From positions 6,758,001 through 6,822,000 of the forward strand of contig OZ059898.1 of the NCBI GenBank assembly GCA_964057225.1: a DNA stretch of 64,000 nt, in the 5' to 3' direction. The notes beneath the pieces were generated by a model. That model saw only the letters and a list, made by a program, of their open reading frames with translations. It had not been told where the DNA came from and did no database searches. Below, piece after piece: positions 53,650 through 64,000 of this stretch. The DNA is from Auanema rhodensis. Its lineage: Eukaryota; Nematoda; Chromadorea; Rhabditida; Rhabditidae. Numbering within the stretch: position 1 is the first letter of the stretch; the number at the start of each line of letters is the position of its first letter. The position numbers and the translations under genes are program-made.

Positions 53650-55530
53650 TCACAATCCTAAAATTTTGAATAGATAGGGACATCCTTCGCCGACCATAAA
53701 GCCAACGGCACTGTAAGTCATGAATTTGACAGGTAAATCAACGTCATATGGTGCTTCTTCCAGTTTGATCACCTCAAAATCAAATGAGAAGGTCAGATAT
53801 TATTTTTTTAAATCTGTTGTACCTTCTGACCACGTATCGGTGAAAAACGCATTCGATTAGTATATCGTTTAGTTGGTTGTAAATCTCCCAAAGATTCACA
53901 CATTGATGAATATGAATAGAAATTAAGTCCTAAGTACTTATAAAGTGATGTAATGCACAATTTCGATATCGATTTAACGATAACACGGACAATAAGAACA
54001 AAAAGAGTTCCTGAAGTAGAAAGAATGAAACTTTTAAAATATGAGAACAACCTATGAAAAACCGAACTAGATACATATAAATCGGGGCATCAGCTGTTGT
54101 TTCACGCAAACTTTTGAATGGTTCAGCACCTCCTAGTTCAAAAACTCGAGAGCACCAAATTCCACAAACTCCAGCAAATACGGAAACAACCGAGAAAAAA
54201 CGGGATTGAAATTATGAAGTTCAAAACACCACCTACTTCGCCAAAACTTTGGGTTTCAGGCCAAGCACGGGGATGAATACGAATAAGGACAAGTATTGCG
54301 GAGAAAATGTAGATGAAAAAGTTGTTATCCTGTCCAGAGCTCAGTACATAGAGCTCATATAAGCGGTCAGAATAACCACCTACAAACATTTACAAGCAAG
54401 CTTATATTACGTAAGTTATGAGTCTTACTAAAAATGAATAGGATGAGCACACCAATAGTCCATCCACCAAGAACATCACATGGCGAATGAACTCCCAAGT
54501 ATACTCGAGACCAGCTAACCCCACAATTCCCTAAAATAGTTAATTACAATGAAACGGGTCAGACACAGGGTTGATAGTATGAATGAAATCAGAAATTGAT
54601 TCATTTCTTGTCACTATACATGCGCAAAATGATGTTGGTGGCTTAGCTGGCACTGAGAGAAACAGGATCTGAAGACCCGATTGTGTCTACAGCGATTCCG
54701 CCACCATCACTAGCACGTCGCCGTCTTATCAGCATAAATAAGAATAAGGAAAAGAAGGGAAATCGGAGAAGAAGATTATAAAGTAGAAGAAGAAAAAAGA
54801 AAACTGACAGATAAATATGGAAGTCAGCAACAGGAGCGACGCCCAGAAGGATAGTTCATAGTGCTTTGTCGAATAAATCCATATAAACCAGGGGAATGCT
54901 GTACCTAGAAGAGCGTGATTGGACGGCCAAGCCCTAAAATATAAACAAAACACTAATAGATAACCGGATAAAAAAATAATACCAATCTCGATTTTCTTCA
55001 CTCAAGCGCAAGGCTGGTGGAGCTGGAGGCCTTGGAAGACATAAACCAACTTTCAAGGATCCAGAAACAAAAAAGCCAATTCCAAGCAGAATGGCAAGCA
55101 GTAACCCAAGTCTCACATCAACTAGCCAGATCTGATTTTAACCATAAGAACACAGGTTAACAAGTGATGGCAAACCAATCCGACAATCAAAGAGAAAAAG
55201 AATTCCTCTAACCCTAGGCGGCTGAACAACAAGGCTAGTTTAGTTGAAAAATCAGAATTATTATACTAAAATAGGAACGGATCAAAATACTCTGGCCGAC
55301 AAACAAGCCTGAAGAAACTGAATTGCCGGATTTCCAGCAAGAATCAACGAAGTAAGATGACTACGCAAATGAAAAGCCCATTCTCCCAAGCTATCCACTG
55401 GAGCCTTCACGTAGTATCTACAACGCAAAACTGTGAAATTGTAGCTGTATTTCATTTACTTCTCCTTGGATAATATATTCCAATTAGGAAAGAGCTCCAA
55501 AGGATACTCTTTTATTATACCAGCCTTCAT
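53650..55530 (-). CDS. SGPP: Sphingosine-1-phosphate phosphatase (PAP2 family membrane protein)
   Basis: Spliced minus-strand exons begin [20 protein letters not shown] and end FKILGL. The three PAP2 motifs are present in order: K-x6-RP as [15 protein letters not shown], the middle motif as [16 protein letters not shown], and SR-x5-H-x3-D as [17 protein letters not shown]. The His residues of the second and third motifs are the expected catalytic pair. Several hydrophobic segments (for example [15 protein letters not shown] and [13 protein letters not shown]) fit a multi-span ER membrane protein. The C-terminal [20 protein letters not shown] matches the vertebrate SGPP tail. The enzyme dephosphorylates sphingosine-1-phosphate for ceramide recycling. 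Oddity: the middle motif has Ser-Asn-His where vertebrates have Ser-Thr-His. RPSA ends 125 bp upstream, and an acceptor (TTGTTCAG) sits three bases before the ATG. Confidence 0.88.
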
Positions 55531-55533
55531 CCC

Positions 55534-55535
55534 CT
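55534..55535 (-). promoter_or_regulatory. Probable trans-splice acceptor of the S1P phosphatase gene
   Basis: On the minus strand TTGTTCAG is followed by GGG and the ATG, inside the 125-bp gap after the RPSA stop. In a nematode operon this would be the downstream-gene spliced-leader site. Confidence 0.5.
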
Positions 55536-55655
55536 GAACAACCCTAACTAACCCATATTAGGAAAACATTCATACATATAGAAAAGAAACCAACTTGAAA
55601 AAAAACAAAAGCAACAATTAATAACGATTTATGGTGCCGAAAACAACAAACAAGA

Positions 55656-56683
55656 TCACCATTGTTGAGCAGCATTGGTTTGAGCCCAATCCTGTGTTTC
55701 AGCTGGCTTGTTAATATTCCAGTTAGCAGTTTCGTCGGCCCAGTTCTGGACATCAGGAGCAGCAGTGAAGTCAACGCTCTGTTCAACAGGGGCAGCAGCG
55801 TAGTCGGCCTGTTGGATTGGAGCAGCATCTCCAGACTCCTCCTTCTCAGTCTCATGGGGATCACGGTAGAAGTAGAGATCAGGCATGATCTCCTTTCCGT
55901 CAAGAACGAATCCGGTTTGGCGAGAGATCTTTCCTCTGAGGATGAGGATCTCACGAGCCAAAAGCCACCACATAAGTCCAATGGACTTTTCTCCCTTAAA
56001 GAAAATCATATTAATTTTTTAAAAATAAAGAGTTCTTACCTTGTTGTTACATGGGATAGAAATGTCAACGAGCTTCAATGGAGACTCGGTGTTACAGAAA
56101 GAGATAACGGGAACGTTGACGTAAGAAGCCTCAGTGACGGCCTAAGAAAAGCGAACTAAAAGGACCAAAATTTGAAAGCTTACTTGGTGGTCAACACGAG
56201 GATCAGAGATAACGAGAAGTCTTGGCTCCTTGAATGTCTTTTGGATTTGATTGGTAAGACATCCAGGACTGAAACGTCCGAAGATGGCAGTAGCTCCAGT
56301 ATGGGCAGCGAACTTGAGAAGAGCACGCTGAGCATATGGGCGAGCAGATACAACAACAACATCGGCTGGGTTCTCAACAGCAGCGATAGCGCGAGCAGCT
56401 AAGAGAAGTTTCTCCCAAGTCTTCTTGAGGTTGATGATGTAGGTTCCTTCAAAAGTCAGGATATACATAGTAAAAATACTCAAAAATACACAAATTATAG
56501 CTTTTAATAAAATGTTATAAACAAATTTCGAAAAAATCAAATATACTAACCGTCAACACGACGGTTGAAGACGTATTGCTCCATCTGGAAATCCACGTTG
56601 GGAGATCCAATATGGGCATAAGTAGCCAAAAGCTTCATAACATCATCCTCCTGGAGAGCAAAGGGCTCGAGACCGCCCGACAT
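55656..56683 (-). CDS. RPSA: 40S ribosomal protein SA (uS2, laminin receptor homologue)
   Basis: Four exons (56683-56551, 56446-56184, 56141-56040, 55994-55656) total 837 nt and 278 residues. The start [20 protein letters not shown] is the canonical eukaryotic SA opening. Family hallmarks follow: [77 protein letters not shown] and [14 protein letters not shown]. The Ala/Glu/Trp-rich C-terminal tail includes [10 protein letters not shown] and ends AAQQW. The protein is a structural component of the small ribosomal subunit. It is the most upstream gene of four on the minus strand. An acceptor-like TTCTTCAG lies five bases before the ATG, and codon use is more GC-rich than in the neighbours, as expected for high expression. 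Confidence 0.98.
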
Positions 56684-57089
56684 TTTACCTGAAGAACATT
56701 CATTAAAACATCGAATATGGATTCAATATAGATATATTCAATAAAAAAACAAGCAGCTCAATAGAGAACGAATATACAATAACTGTATTTATACATAATT
56801 TCTCAAATTATATATGCATTCAGATAATCAGGTAAAGAAGAAGTATTTATAAACACATTACATAATAAAAAACAGAATTAAACGTATTTTAGGAAAATGT
56901 CCCAGACTAGTATAGACAATGTTGAATATTGGCTGCGAACCAGTGCACGTATGTAATACTCAGTGAATTGCCACAGCAGCCAAAGGGTCTCAACACGAAA
57001 ATTTTCTCATTAATAATTTATTAACATTATAGCTTTAATTATGCAGTTTTAATGGAAAAGAAATATCTTAAATATTTTAAAATTTTACT
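56684..57089. promoter_or_regulatory. Divergent promoter region between RPSA and the TBC1D5-type gene
   Basis: A 406-bp gap with outward-facing genes, AT-rich, and no ORF. It is the only candidate promoter for RPSA (and for any downstream operon). No TATA box or initiator can be singled out with confidence. Confidence 0.45.
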
Positions 57090-59474
57090 ATGACTTCTAA
57101 TGAGACAAAATGGACTTGTAAGTAAGTATTTATTTTAAATATAAATAAATGATAGACCGTTCACGATGAAACTAACACTTGCAGAGGGTACCAAACAATA
57201 TTGGATCCAAACCTAACCATCGATGCTTTACGTCGTCTTTGTTATGATGGATTGTTACGTAAAACTGTTCTACGATCAGTAGTATGGAGGGTTAAAAAAA
57301 ATTAAAACTGATGAAATCGAACAATGCTTGGTTTAGATTTTGCTCAACTGCTTACCAGTTTGTAAGTTAGAATGGGAAACAATATTGCAAAGATCAAGAA
57401 ACGAGTATGAAAAATTGAAAAAGGTTCATATAACAGATCCTCATGATGAGAGCTTTCCTCAGGATCCGCAAGAAAATAATCCATTGACTCAAACCGAACA
57501 GGTTGGTTACAAAACATAAAATATTGATTAACAGCTTGGGGATTCAGAATCCTTGGAAAAAATATTTTGAAGATCACGATTTGCGTGATATCATAGCGAA
57601 AGATGTTATGAGAACGTATGTGTTAAGTTCAATACTTGAAACAGTCCTTATTCTTAATCCAGGTTTCCTGAAATATCGTTTTTTCAACAACAAAGTATAA
57701 GGGATAGCATGTCTGAAATTTTGATTGTGTATGCGAAGCAACATCCTTACATATCATACAAGCAGGTTTGTACCAAACTAAAAATTAGATTTACGAGAAA
57801 TGAGTATCAGGGTATGCATGAAATTTTGGCTCCATTACTCTTTGTACTCTGTTCGGATATTGAATTGTTTGAACATATAAAAGAAGGTTCAGAATTCCGG
57901 TAAGCAGATGCAGATGAATTAATAGTAATACTTGTTGGGTTAACTGTTTAGTGCTCTCTCGGATGATGATAAAAAAATTTTGGGGTTTGTGTATGACCGC
58001 AAATATTTCGAACATGACGCTTAGTAAGACAACAATTTAAGTAAATCTGATAACATCTTAATATAGTGCCCTATTCCGTGAAGTAATGTTAGAAATCGGA
58101 GGTTGGTATGAAGATACTGAATTGTCAACTGAAAAACCAGTAACAACTGAACCTTTTATGAGGTAAGGATATCTTCTTCAATTCAATTTATTTGCGATTA
58201 GATTACACGATGTTGCGCCTACTACCATTATCGCTGTTGAGTTAGCTAATGTTGGTGACTATCTTTATTCTGTTGATCCTGAACTCAGTAGTTACTTGAA
58301 AGGATTGGATATTCCTCCTCAACTATATGGAATGTATGTTTTAGTATGTAGACTAAGTATCAGTATATGTTATAGACGTTGGCTTCGGTTATTATTCGGA
58401 AGGGAGTTTCCTATTCATGACTTACTTTACTTATGGGATATAATCTTTTGTGAGAGACCGATAGGTCGGATGGTGCAATCTGTATTTATAGCAATGCTCA
58501 TATATATTCGTGAACTTTGTATGTTTTAAAGTTTCTTCTAACAAAACTACAATTTATTTCACAGTGCTGAAAAGCGATTATGGTGGATGCCTGCATTACT
58601 TAATGAAGTATCCTCCTGTGGTAGATATCACCACGTTTATGCAGTTGGCTCGATATTTCTACTCTCCCAAGGTTAGAATTCTTTGTAATCTTGATGTGCA
58701 TTGAACACTTTAAGAAAATCGCTAAGCCGAATCTACCAGCTTTGTCGAATTTTGCGAACATCACAGTAGCTGGCGCCGCTCATCCTAATACACAGAAAGA
58801 ATTTGTAGACCCGGATAAAGCAGTTGTTCAAATGAGACCAAGACAGCGTTCAATGCTGGAAAAGGTGAAAGGCACATTTATTGATCCTCCTGGTAAGCAT
58901 ACATGTATTAATAAATACCGTTTTTAATCATTAGCCCAAAAAACATCTCCTCAACTGACTCCGAAAAAGGGTAAAGTATCAGGAAGAACAACCCCTGTTG
59001 AAAAAACTCCTAATTCTTGGGAAAAGGTGAAACAAATTTTCATGTGCAACAAATCATGACAGTTTTAGGAACTTCAACTAATGGAAAATCAAGTTGCATG
59101 TTTACAATCAACTCTGAATGAAAAAGATATATTATGCTCGGATGTGGCACAACGAATGGGTTTCTTTTTAAAATTAATACAAGAGTGACAAGACAAGTTT
59201 TGCAGAAGTTTATGCTGGTCAGCTCCATGAAGCTTCTACTATTGAAGCAAGGACATCAATCGCTGATGAACTAAGAAAGTTGAGTTCCCGTTTGACATGC
59301 CAATTTATATCTCAAGGTACATTATTTTTCTTCAACGACGTATAGAATATGTATTAAGGTTTGAATGGATCTGATAGAGTTGAAATAGCACATGAGGTGA
59401 GGGTTGCTGCAAGTCGGGCCCGTGCTCGTCTTGATAACGAAATGATTGAACTAAAGTCGAACTTAATGTTGTAA
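57090..59474 (+). CDS. TBC1D5: TBC1D5-type Rab GTPase-activating protein
   Basis: A spliced plus-strand gene with small introns, beginning MTSNETKWTWYQTIL. TBC1D5-specific landmarks appear in order: ALRRLCYDGLLRKTVLRSVV, a linker ending ITDP, NPWKKYFEDHDLRDIIAKDV, MRTFPEISFFQQ (catalytic Arg region), YKQGMHEILAPLLFVL, YFEHDAYALFREVM, PPQLYGIRWLRLLFGREFPI and HDLLYLWDIIF. These fit the TBC domain, including the Gln-finger YKQGMHE motif. The C-terminal part has a Lys/Pro-rich segment and a coiled coil (ELQLMENQVACLQSTLNEKD) before the stop. TBC1D5 inactivates Rab7 on endosomes and binds retromer and LC3. Intron 1 uses the acceptor TTGCAGAG, because the AG two bases earlier would create a stop. 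Confidence 0.9.
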
Positions 59475-59719
59475 ATAGTCAATAATCGCATTTTATGTAT
59501 ATATATATATATACTCTTATTTATAAGGTAACATTACTCATAAGATCTTTTTTTTTGTGATTTGTTATACAGGTATTATCGAAGCCAAATTTCTTGTCAT
59601 TTTTCTAGTCTTTTAGTTCTGAAATTAACGTGTAGTGCTGTATCTCAATTTGCATTTAACGTTCGCTTTCTTGTTTAATATAATATTTATCTGATAAATA
59701 TATTAGGTACCCTACTCAT

Positions 59720-60704
59720 TTATTCTTCTGTTTCTTCGTTTTGTTCTTCCATTTTAGCAATCCATTTTCGTCGAAGTATTCTGATTTGTGTGGATGAAAA
59801 TCCTAGTCTTCGACTACAAGGGGTCATAGTACATTTAGCATCACATGGATTTGGAGTATACGGTGCACAACAGCAATAACACTTCTCATCAATACTAAAT
59901 CATTATTTAAAGTACAGTATAAAAAATTGAAATTACCTTATACAGTTTAGTGGCTTTAAAGACCATACTTGATCTCTAATATTAGGTGGAACTAAAGCAC
60001 CAAGAAAATCAACAGCTGTTGTATATCTAATAATATCAGTTTATGATAAGAAAAACATTCATATGGATTACTTGGGAGGCCAGACTTTACATGTTCCAGT
60101 GCGTTGATCGAATGCTTGTTCAGTCATAGCACATGCTTGACGTTCTGTTGGTAAATCGCATATTCTATCTACTACACCAAAGGAATTTCCACTGTAATAA
60201 ATCGTTTAGAATCTATATATAGATATACTGCACCGTACCCAGGAGTATAATCACAACGAGGAGAGCATGCTACTTGGACATTACACATTCCACAAGCATT
60301 AGCAGATTTATTAAATAATTCTGCGTAGTCCATTACTTTTTGAACAATTGGATTTCCAATTCCAGTGATCAACTAAAGTTTTATAACTACTAAAATCATG
60401 AATAAAAATTTGAACTAACCGACATATACCTATTCTGGTAACATTGACTAGGCAAGCGACTCCAGAACGTTCTGTCTGCAGTACTGAAATAAAAATAAGA
60501 AGAGCATTTCAAATAATAATAATATTCAACAAAATATTTATAACACTAGTATTACCTGAAGCAAGGGCCATACTCACTCCAATTCTGACAGTTACTAGTC
60601 TTTCCAGCTTGGCTTACTGAGGAAAATGCTGAAGCCAGAAAAGGAAGAACCACAGGAACAAATAAAACAGTTATTACAAATAAAATTGGAAGTAATTGAT
60701 TCAT
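59720..60704 (-). CDS. Secreted cysteine-rich protein of unknown function
   Basis: Five or more exons on the minus strand. The N-terminus [20 protein letters not shown] plus PFLASAF is a strong signal peptide. After it comes [12 protein letters not shown], a thrombospondin type 1-like opening (W-x5-C), then [50 protein letters not shown] and GTCKVWPP. A final exon has [19 protein letters not shown] before a basic/acidic tail ending NEETEE. Two splice choices were forced by frame: the donor at TCG|GTTAGT and the donor at CCTGG|GTACGG; the closest alternatives I tried gave stops. I recognise the general style (nematode secreted TSP1-like or disulphide-rich protein) but no named family. It is divergent from the other secreted Cys-rich gene at 61922. 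Confidence 0.65.
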
Positions 60705-61921
60705 GGTGTTGTTTAGTTAATCAATATATTGATATAATTATTAGTGTCTTAATATCCTTTAAAAATGCCAAGTAAAGCTTATAATAGCATTAGATAGAAT
60801 ACGATGATCTCGATGTAAACGCGGCGGTTGATGAAGATGATGCTACTAATAGACGACAGTTCTTATCCATATACACAGATACACACATACAGTGATACAC
60901 ACATGCAAACAGGTTGGCAACAGAATAGATCATTTGAAAGAGCACTGTAGAAGTGGAGATGACTGATTGGTCTTTCTCCCGGTTGACTGGACGTCTATCA
61001 GAGGTCACACACCAATAACAACAGAACGAGAATTCATCCGTTTTCGGAAAATGGATAATCATGCGGATTCGTCACTTTCACCGTCCGGATGTCACATGCA
61101 AACGGGCTAGAAGCAGTTATTTTTATGTCAATCGAAAAAAATGACAAAATAGAAGCGATTTTCATTCAATAGAGTAGTATCTGATTTGGATAAAAAATGA
61201 ACTGAAATTTTTTATAAGGTTCAAATAATCGAATTAACACATAATGTTTAAAATAAAACATTAGATAAAGGTGCAATTTGCTTAGTAATCACTTTAGTTT
61301 TTCTTGATATATTTAGCTATTTAGATATTTTCCCATGAGATGAACAATATCATCAGTTAAATTATTATCCACTTACCTTTAAGCTTCATGGGAAATAAAT
61401 TTTATCCGAGTGAAAATCATAGCTAAGAAATTAGTAAGAGTTAAGAAATCTAATACGTTTGTCGAATTCAACAGTTCTATTATAGCCACTTCCGTATCTG
61501 CATTGTCGGCTCTTGGGTCGTAAGAAAAAGGGGAAAAGCTGGTGAAAACTGACTTGAGTGCCGATTGAGCACTAGCACTCGCTGTGGGATTTTCCAAAGA
61601 AGGCGCTGTTTGCTCATCAAACCATACCCACGTCTGGTACCGTGTCGTCTTCCCATTCTCTCACATCGTGTCGTATTCACCAAATCTTTGTTTATTTTCT
61701 GTTTTGTTGGCCTTACACTTTGCTCGTCCACGAATTCAGTCCACTTTTAAGTCACATAGGGTGTGACCACTGTGGCTTTTCGCTCACGTCTCTTTTCTGT
61801 GTCGGCTTCCTTTTGATACATCTCAAATCTGAGCCACAGCTCTGAAGAACTATTTGACTGAATTAACCAAAACCCATTTCCCCATCGTCGTTTTCATTTC
61901 CATAATTTTTGGATTTTTCAG
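60705..61921. other. Divergent intergenic region between two secreted-protein genes
   Basis: About 1.2 kb. A minus-strand frame at 61379-61650 is open and has ordinary composition (SLENPTASASAQSALKSVFT and onward), but it lacks an ATG and a convincing splice context, so I do not call it. The last bases (GGATTTTTCAG immediately before ATG) are the probable trans-splice acceptor of the rightward gene. Confidence 0.45.
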
Positions 61922-62670
61922 ATGCAAGTAGCATTGTTCATAATCGCTTTACTCCTTGTTGGATCAACAGAATCGGACAACAGTCCTCCATGGTATCTTC
62001 CTATAATCGAATATTTTGAACCTCTAATGGCCAAAGAAGTTGTGGAGCAAACAGTAACAGAGCAATGTCAGCAAGGTATTTCAATATAAGCTTGTAATAT
62101 AATAATAAATAAATTTGGAGAATGTTTAACTACTATGGATTGTAATACTGGATTAAGCTGTTTTCAAGCAACTGAAGAAAAACCTGGCTGCTGTTTACCT
62201 GGTAATATTCTAATCGATCTCTTTAGAACATTTAAAATACTTCACTTGATTACAAATCTTTTATTTTTGTCAAATATCTTCGAAACTACTTAATAAGCCC
62301 TATGTGAATCAAACATCGTCATGAAATATAGCTCCTTATAGCTTTAAAACCTAACGAAACTGGATGTATTCTGGACGAACAGTGTAAAAGAGCTTGCGAA
62401 AGTACAATTTGTGATAGAACACAAACACCATCACGATGTCTCTGTGACGAAGGTCGTCATTTCTTATTCAACAAATGCTGTTAGTTGTTATTTTTTTAAA
62501 ACTGCAGTTCATATATTTTACTTATAGGGAAGAAATGTCCAGCTTTCGCTCATCCCGAGCCCATAGTTGATGCTTTAGGATTTAGTCGATGTGAACTGAA
62601 AACAGATTTGAAAACAGCTGTAGGATTCATGAGAAGAATGAAACGTCAAATGAGAAGCAATTTCTGTTAA
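61922..62670 (+). CDS. Secreted cysteine-rich (EB/TIL-like) protein
   Basis: Four exons on the plus strand encode about 170 residues. MQVALFIIALLLVGSTES is a signal peptide. The mature part has many Cys in patterns such as CQQECLTTMDCNTGLSCF, PGCCLP, GCILDEQCKRACESTICD and SRCLCDEGRHFLFNKC, which resemble EB modules of nematode secreted proteins. A basic tail (MRRMKRQMRSNFC) ends in Cys. The ATG directly follows TTTTTCAG. Intron 2 is about 140 nt, and the exon 2 acceptor is unusual (TTTGGAG), chosen because it keeps frame and the Cys pattern. I infer an extracellular, disulphide-rich protein; its partner is unknown. Confidence 0.65.
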
Positions 62671-64000
62671 TTTTCATTAACATTCCCCTCCTACCATAAA
62701 ACTTCTTTTCAATAAGAAGCCATATTATACCTAGAAGTATTTCCTTCTTTTCAATGTTATCATGGTGATTCTATTCTACTACCACCCACTGATACTTTAT
62801 TTGGTTTAAAACATTTTGAGCAGAGTAAACACTTGAAATTAACATGAAACCCGATCTCTTGAATTAACTCTTCAAAGTTAATTTTATACAGGTTTCATAA
62901 TAATATTAGCCTTGATTCTGAATCTTTAGAATGTTCCTCAAAATTACTTTTACACCTTTTTACGAAAAGTGAAGAGAAGCCGTAAGTAGGTTGTTTGCTG
63001 ATCCTTTCAAGCTTCTCCTCTTACTGTCTGTCTCACCAAGAGTTCCCCTTATCATATCCCATTCTCCATATAATCTGTTTTTTTTTCGAAATCTGTCGAC
63101 TCTTCAGTTTTTCTGAAAGCTTGGTACACAAGTTTGTCACTTTCTTGACAAAAGACGGTAGTATTCATTTAACTATTTCATATTAAAAAAGGTAAATCTA
63201 TAATAATCGATGTCATTTATGGGTTTTAGATCAGTTCATATGTTCTGTTCAATTATGTATATATATATTAATATGCTATATTCAAAATATATAAATAAAT
63301 ATTCAATCAAGCTTATTATATTCTTTATAATACATTTTGTATATACAACCCCTCTTTAGTTTTCTAATATTTTTTTTTCAGTTCTAGATATAATGACCTT
63401 TACTTGATTTGCAAAAACCAGAGACAAAAAAAAACGAGACTTTGCAGTGTGTCTATGGTTGGAGAACAAGAAAGGGAGGCTATCTGGTCCCACTACTATA
63501 TTTGAACTATCCATCATCTTTGTTTTGACGCCAATGCCAAAACTATTTATGGTTGTGCCGTGGTTGGAAAAATTGAAGTCAGTTAAAATTTGTTGACAGA
63601 TATTAGAAGAAAATTATAAAATAAAAGAAAACTAAAAAAGTATTTATCACTAAAGTATCATCAAGATATTTCAGGAATAACAAAACATTCAGTTAAATTA
63701 AATTAAGATATTGGATTCATAATAACCATATAAGGCACATTGTAAGAGATGCATCATCTAAAATTAGGCTAATTGGAGATAAAGAGAGATCACAAAGTAA
63801 TAGATATCACAAAAAAAAGAGCATAGAAATGCTGAAAAATAAAATTTTATATGGAAAGGTTTTAATTGATATATAAAGCTTATACATTTGGTTAATTATA
63901 TATTACAATGTTTTAAATTTTTTTGAAAATATTTTAAGATGAAAGTTATGAAAGAAAAACTAATTTTTAGATGAGTTAGTTATAGTATTTTTCCAATTAT
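62671..64000. other. AT-rich region with no supported gene (right edge)
   Basis: It contains the 3' flank of the Cys-rich gene and then AT-rich DNA. A 63-codon plus-strand ORF (62995-63186) is rich in Phe, Ser and Leu and lacks any family feature. Nothing else is visible. Confidence 0.5.

Noticed and set aside
55544-56402. Alternative ORFs on both strands over RPSA (145 and 165 codons)
   Set aside because: These are shadows of the strongly conserved RPSA exons in other frames.
61379-61650. Minus-strand open frame beginning near ENGKTTRYQTWVWF
   Set aside because: No ATG, no clear acceptor before it, and it lies in a divergent promoter region.

Overview
The window looks like a nematode chromosome segment. 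It is AT-rich, most introns are 43-60 nt with TTTCAG-type acceptors, many start codons sit a few bases after an unpaired splice acceptor (the signature of spliced-leader trans-splicing), and there is a gene of the nematode-restricted fatty-acid/retinol-binding (FAR) family. I cannot name the species. Gene models were spliced by hand from donor/acceptor sites and reading frame; only the start, the stop and the quoted exon borders were worked out base by base.

Layout. 1-18342 is repeat-dominated. A 199-bp satellite fills 1-3921 and 6993-17628 (about 20 and 53 copies). The two blocks are separated by a 3.07-kb island holding a spliced retropepsin-like gene, a GC-rich foldback element and a broken, envelope-glycoprotein-like ORF. 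A 0.7-kb GC-rich minisatellite (17629-18342) caps the array. 18343-20549 is AT-rich non-coding DNA. A secreted FAR-like protein gene (20550-21505, +) and a tRNA-Leu(CAG) gene (22159-22242, -) follow.

22665-34889 (-) is a long TANC-type gene (STAND ATPase, ankyrin and TPR repeats) with multi-kilobase 5' introns, one carrying a 126-bp perfect palindrome. 36288-44222 (-) holds an RPA-interacting-protein (RPAIN) gene and, upstream, a large multi-zinc-finger/RS-domain protein with a coding minisatellite.

44914-59474 is a compact block of conserved housekeeping genes: coronin (+), then APC5, an M-Ras-type GTPase, sphingosine-1-phosphate phosphatase and 40S ribosomal protein SA (all -), then a TBC1D5-type Rab GAP (+). 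The four minus-strand genes, read from RPSA downstream, are spaced 125-287 bp apart and may form an operon. The right end has two divergent genes for secreted cysteine-rich proteins (59720-60704, - and 61922-62670, +) and about 1.3 kb with no gene I can support.

Most genes act in separate pathways: translation (RPSA), cell cycle (APC5), Ras signalling, sphingolipid turnover, actin (coronin) and endosome-to-Golgi traffic (TBC1D5). I saw no prokaryotic-type system, CRISPR array or defence island. The most unusual part is the satellite-embedded island and its boundaries.
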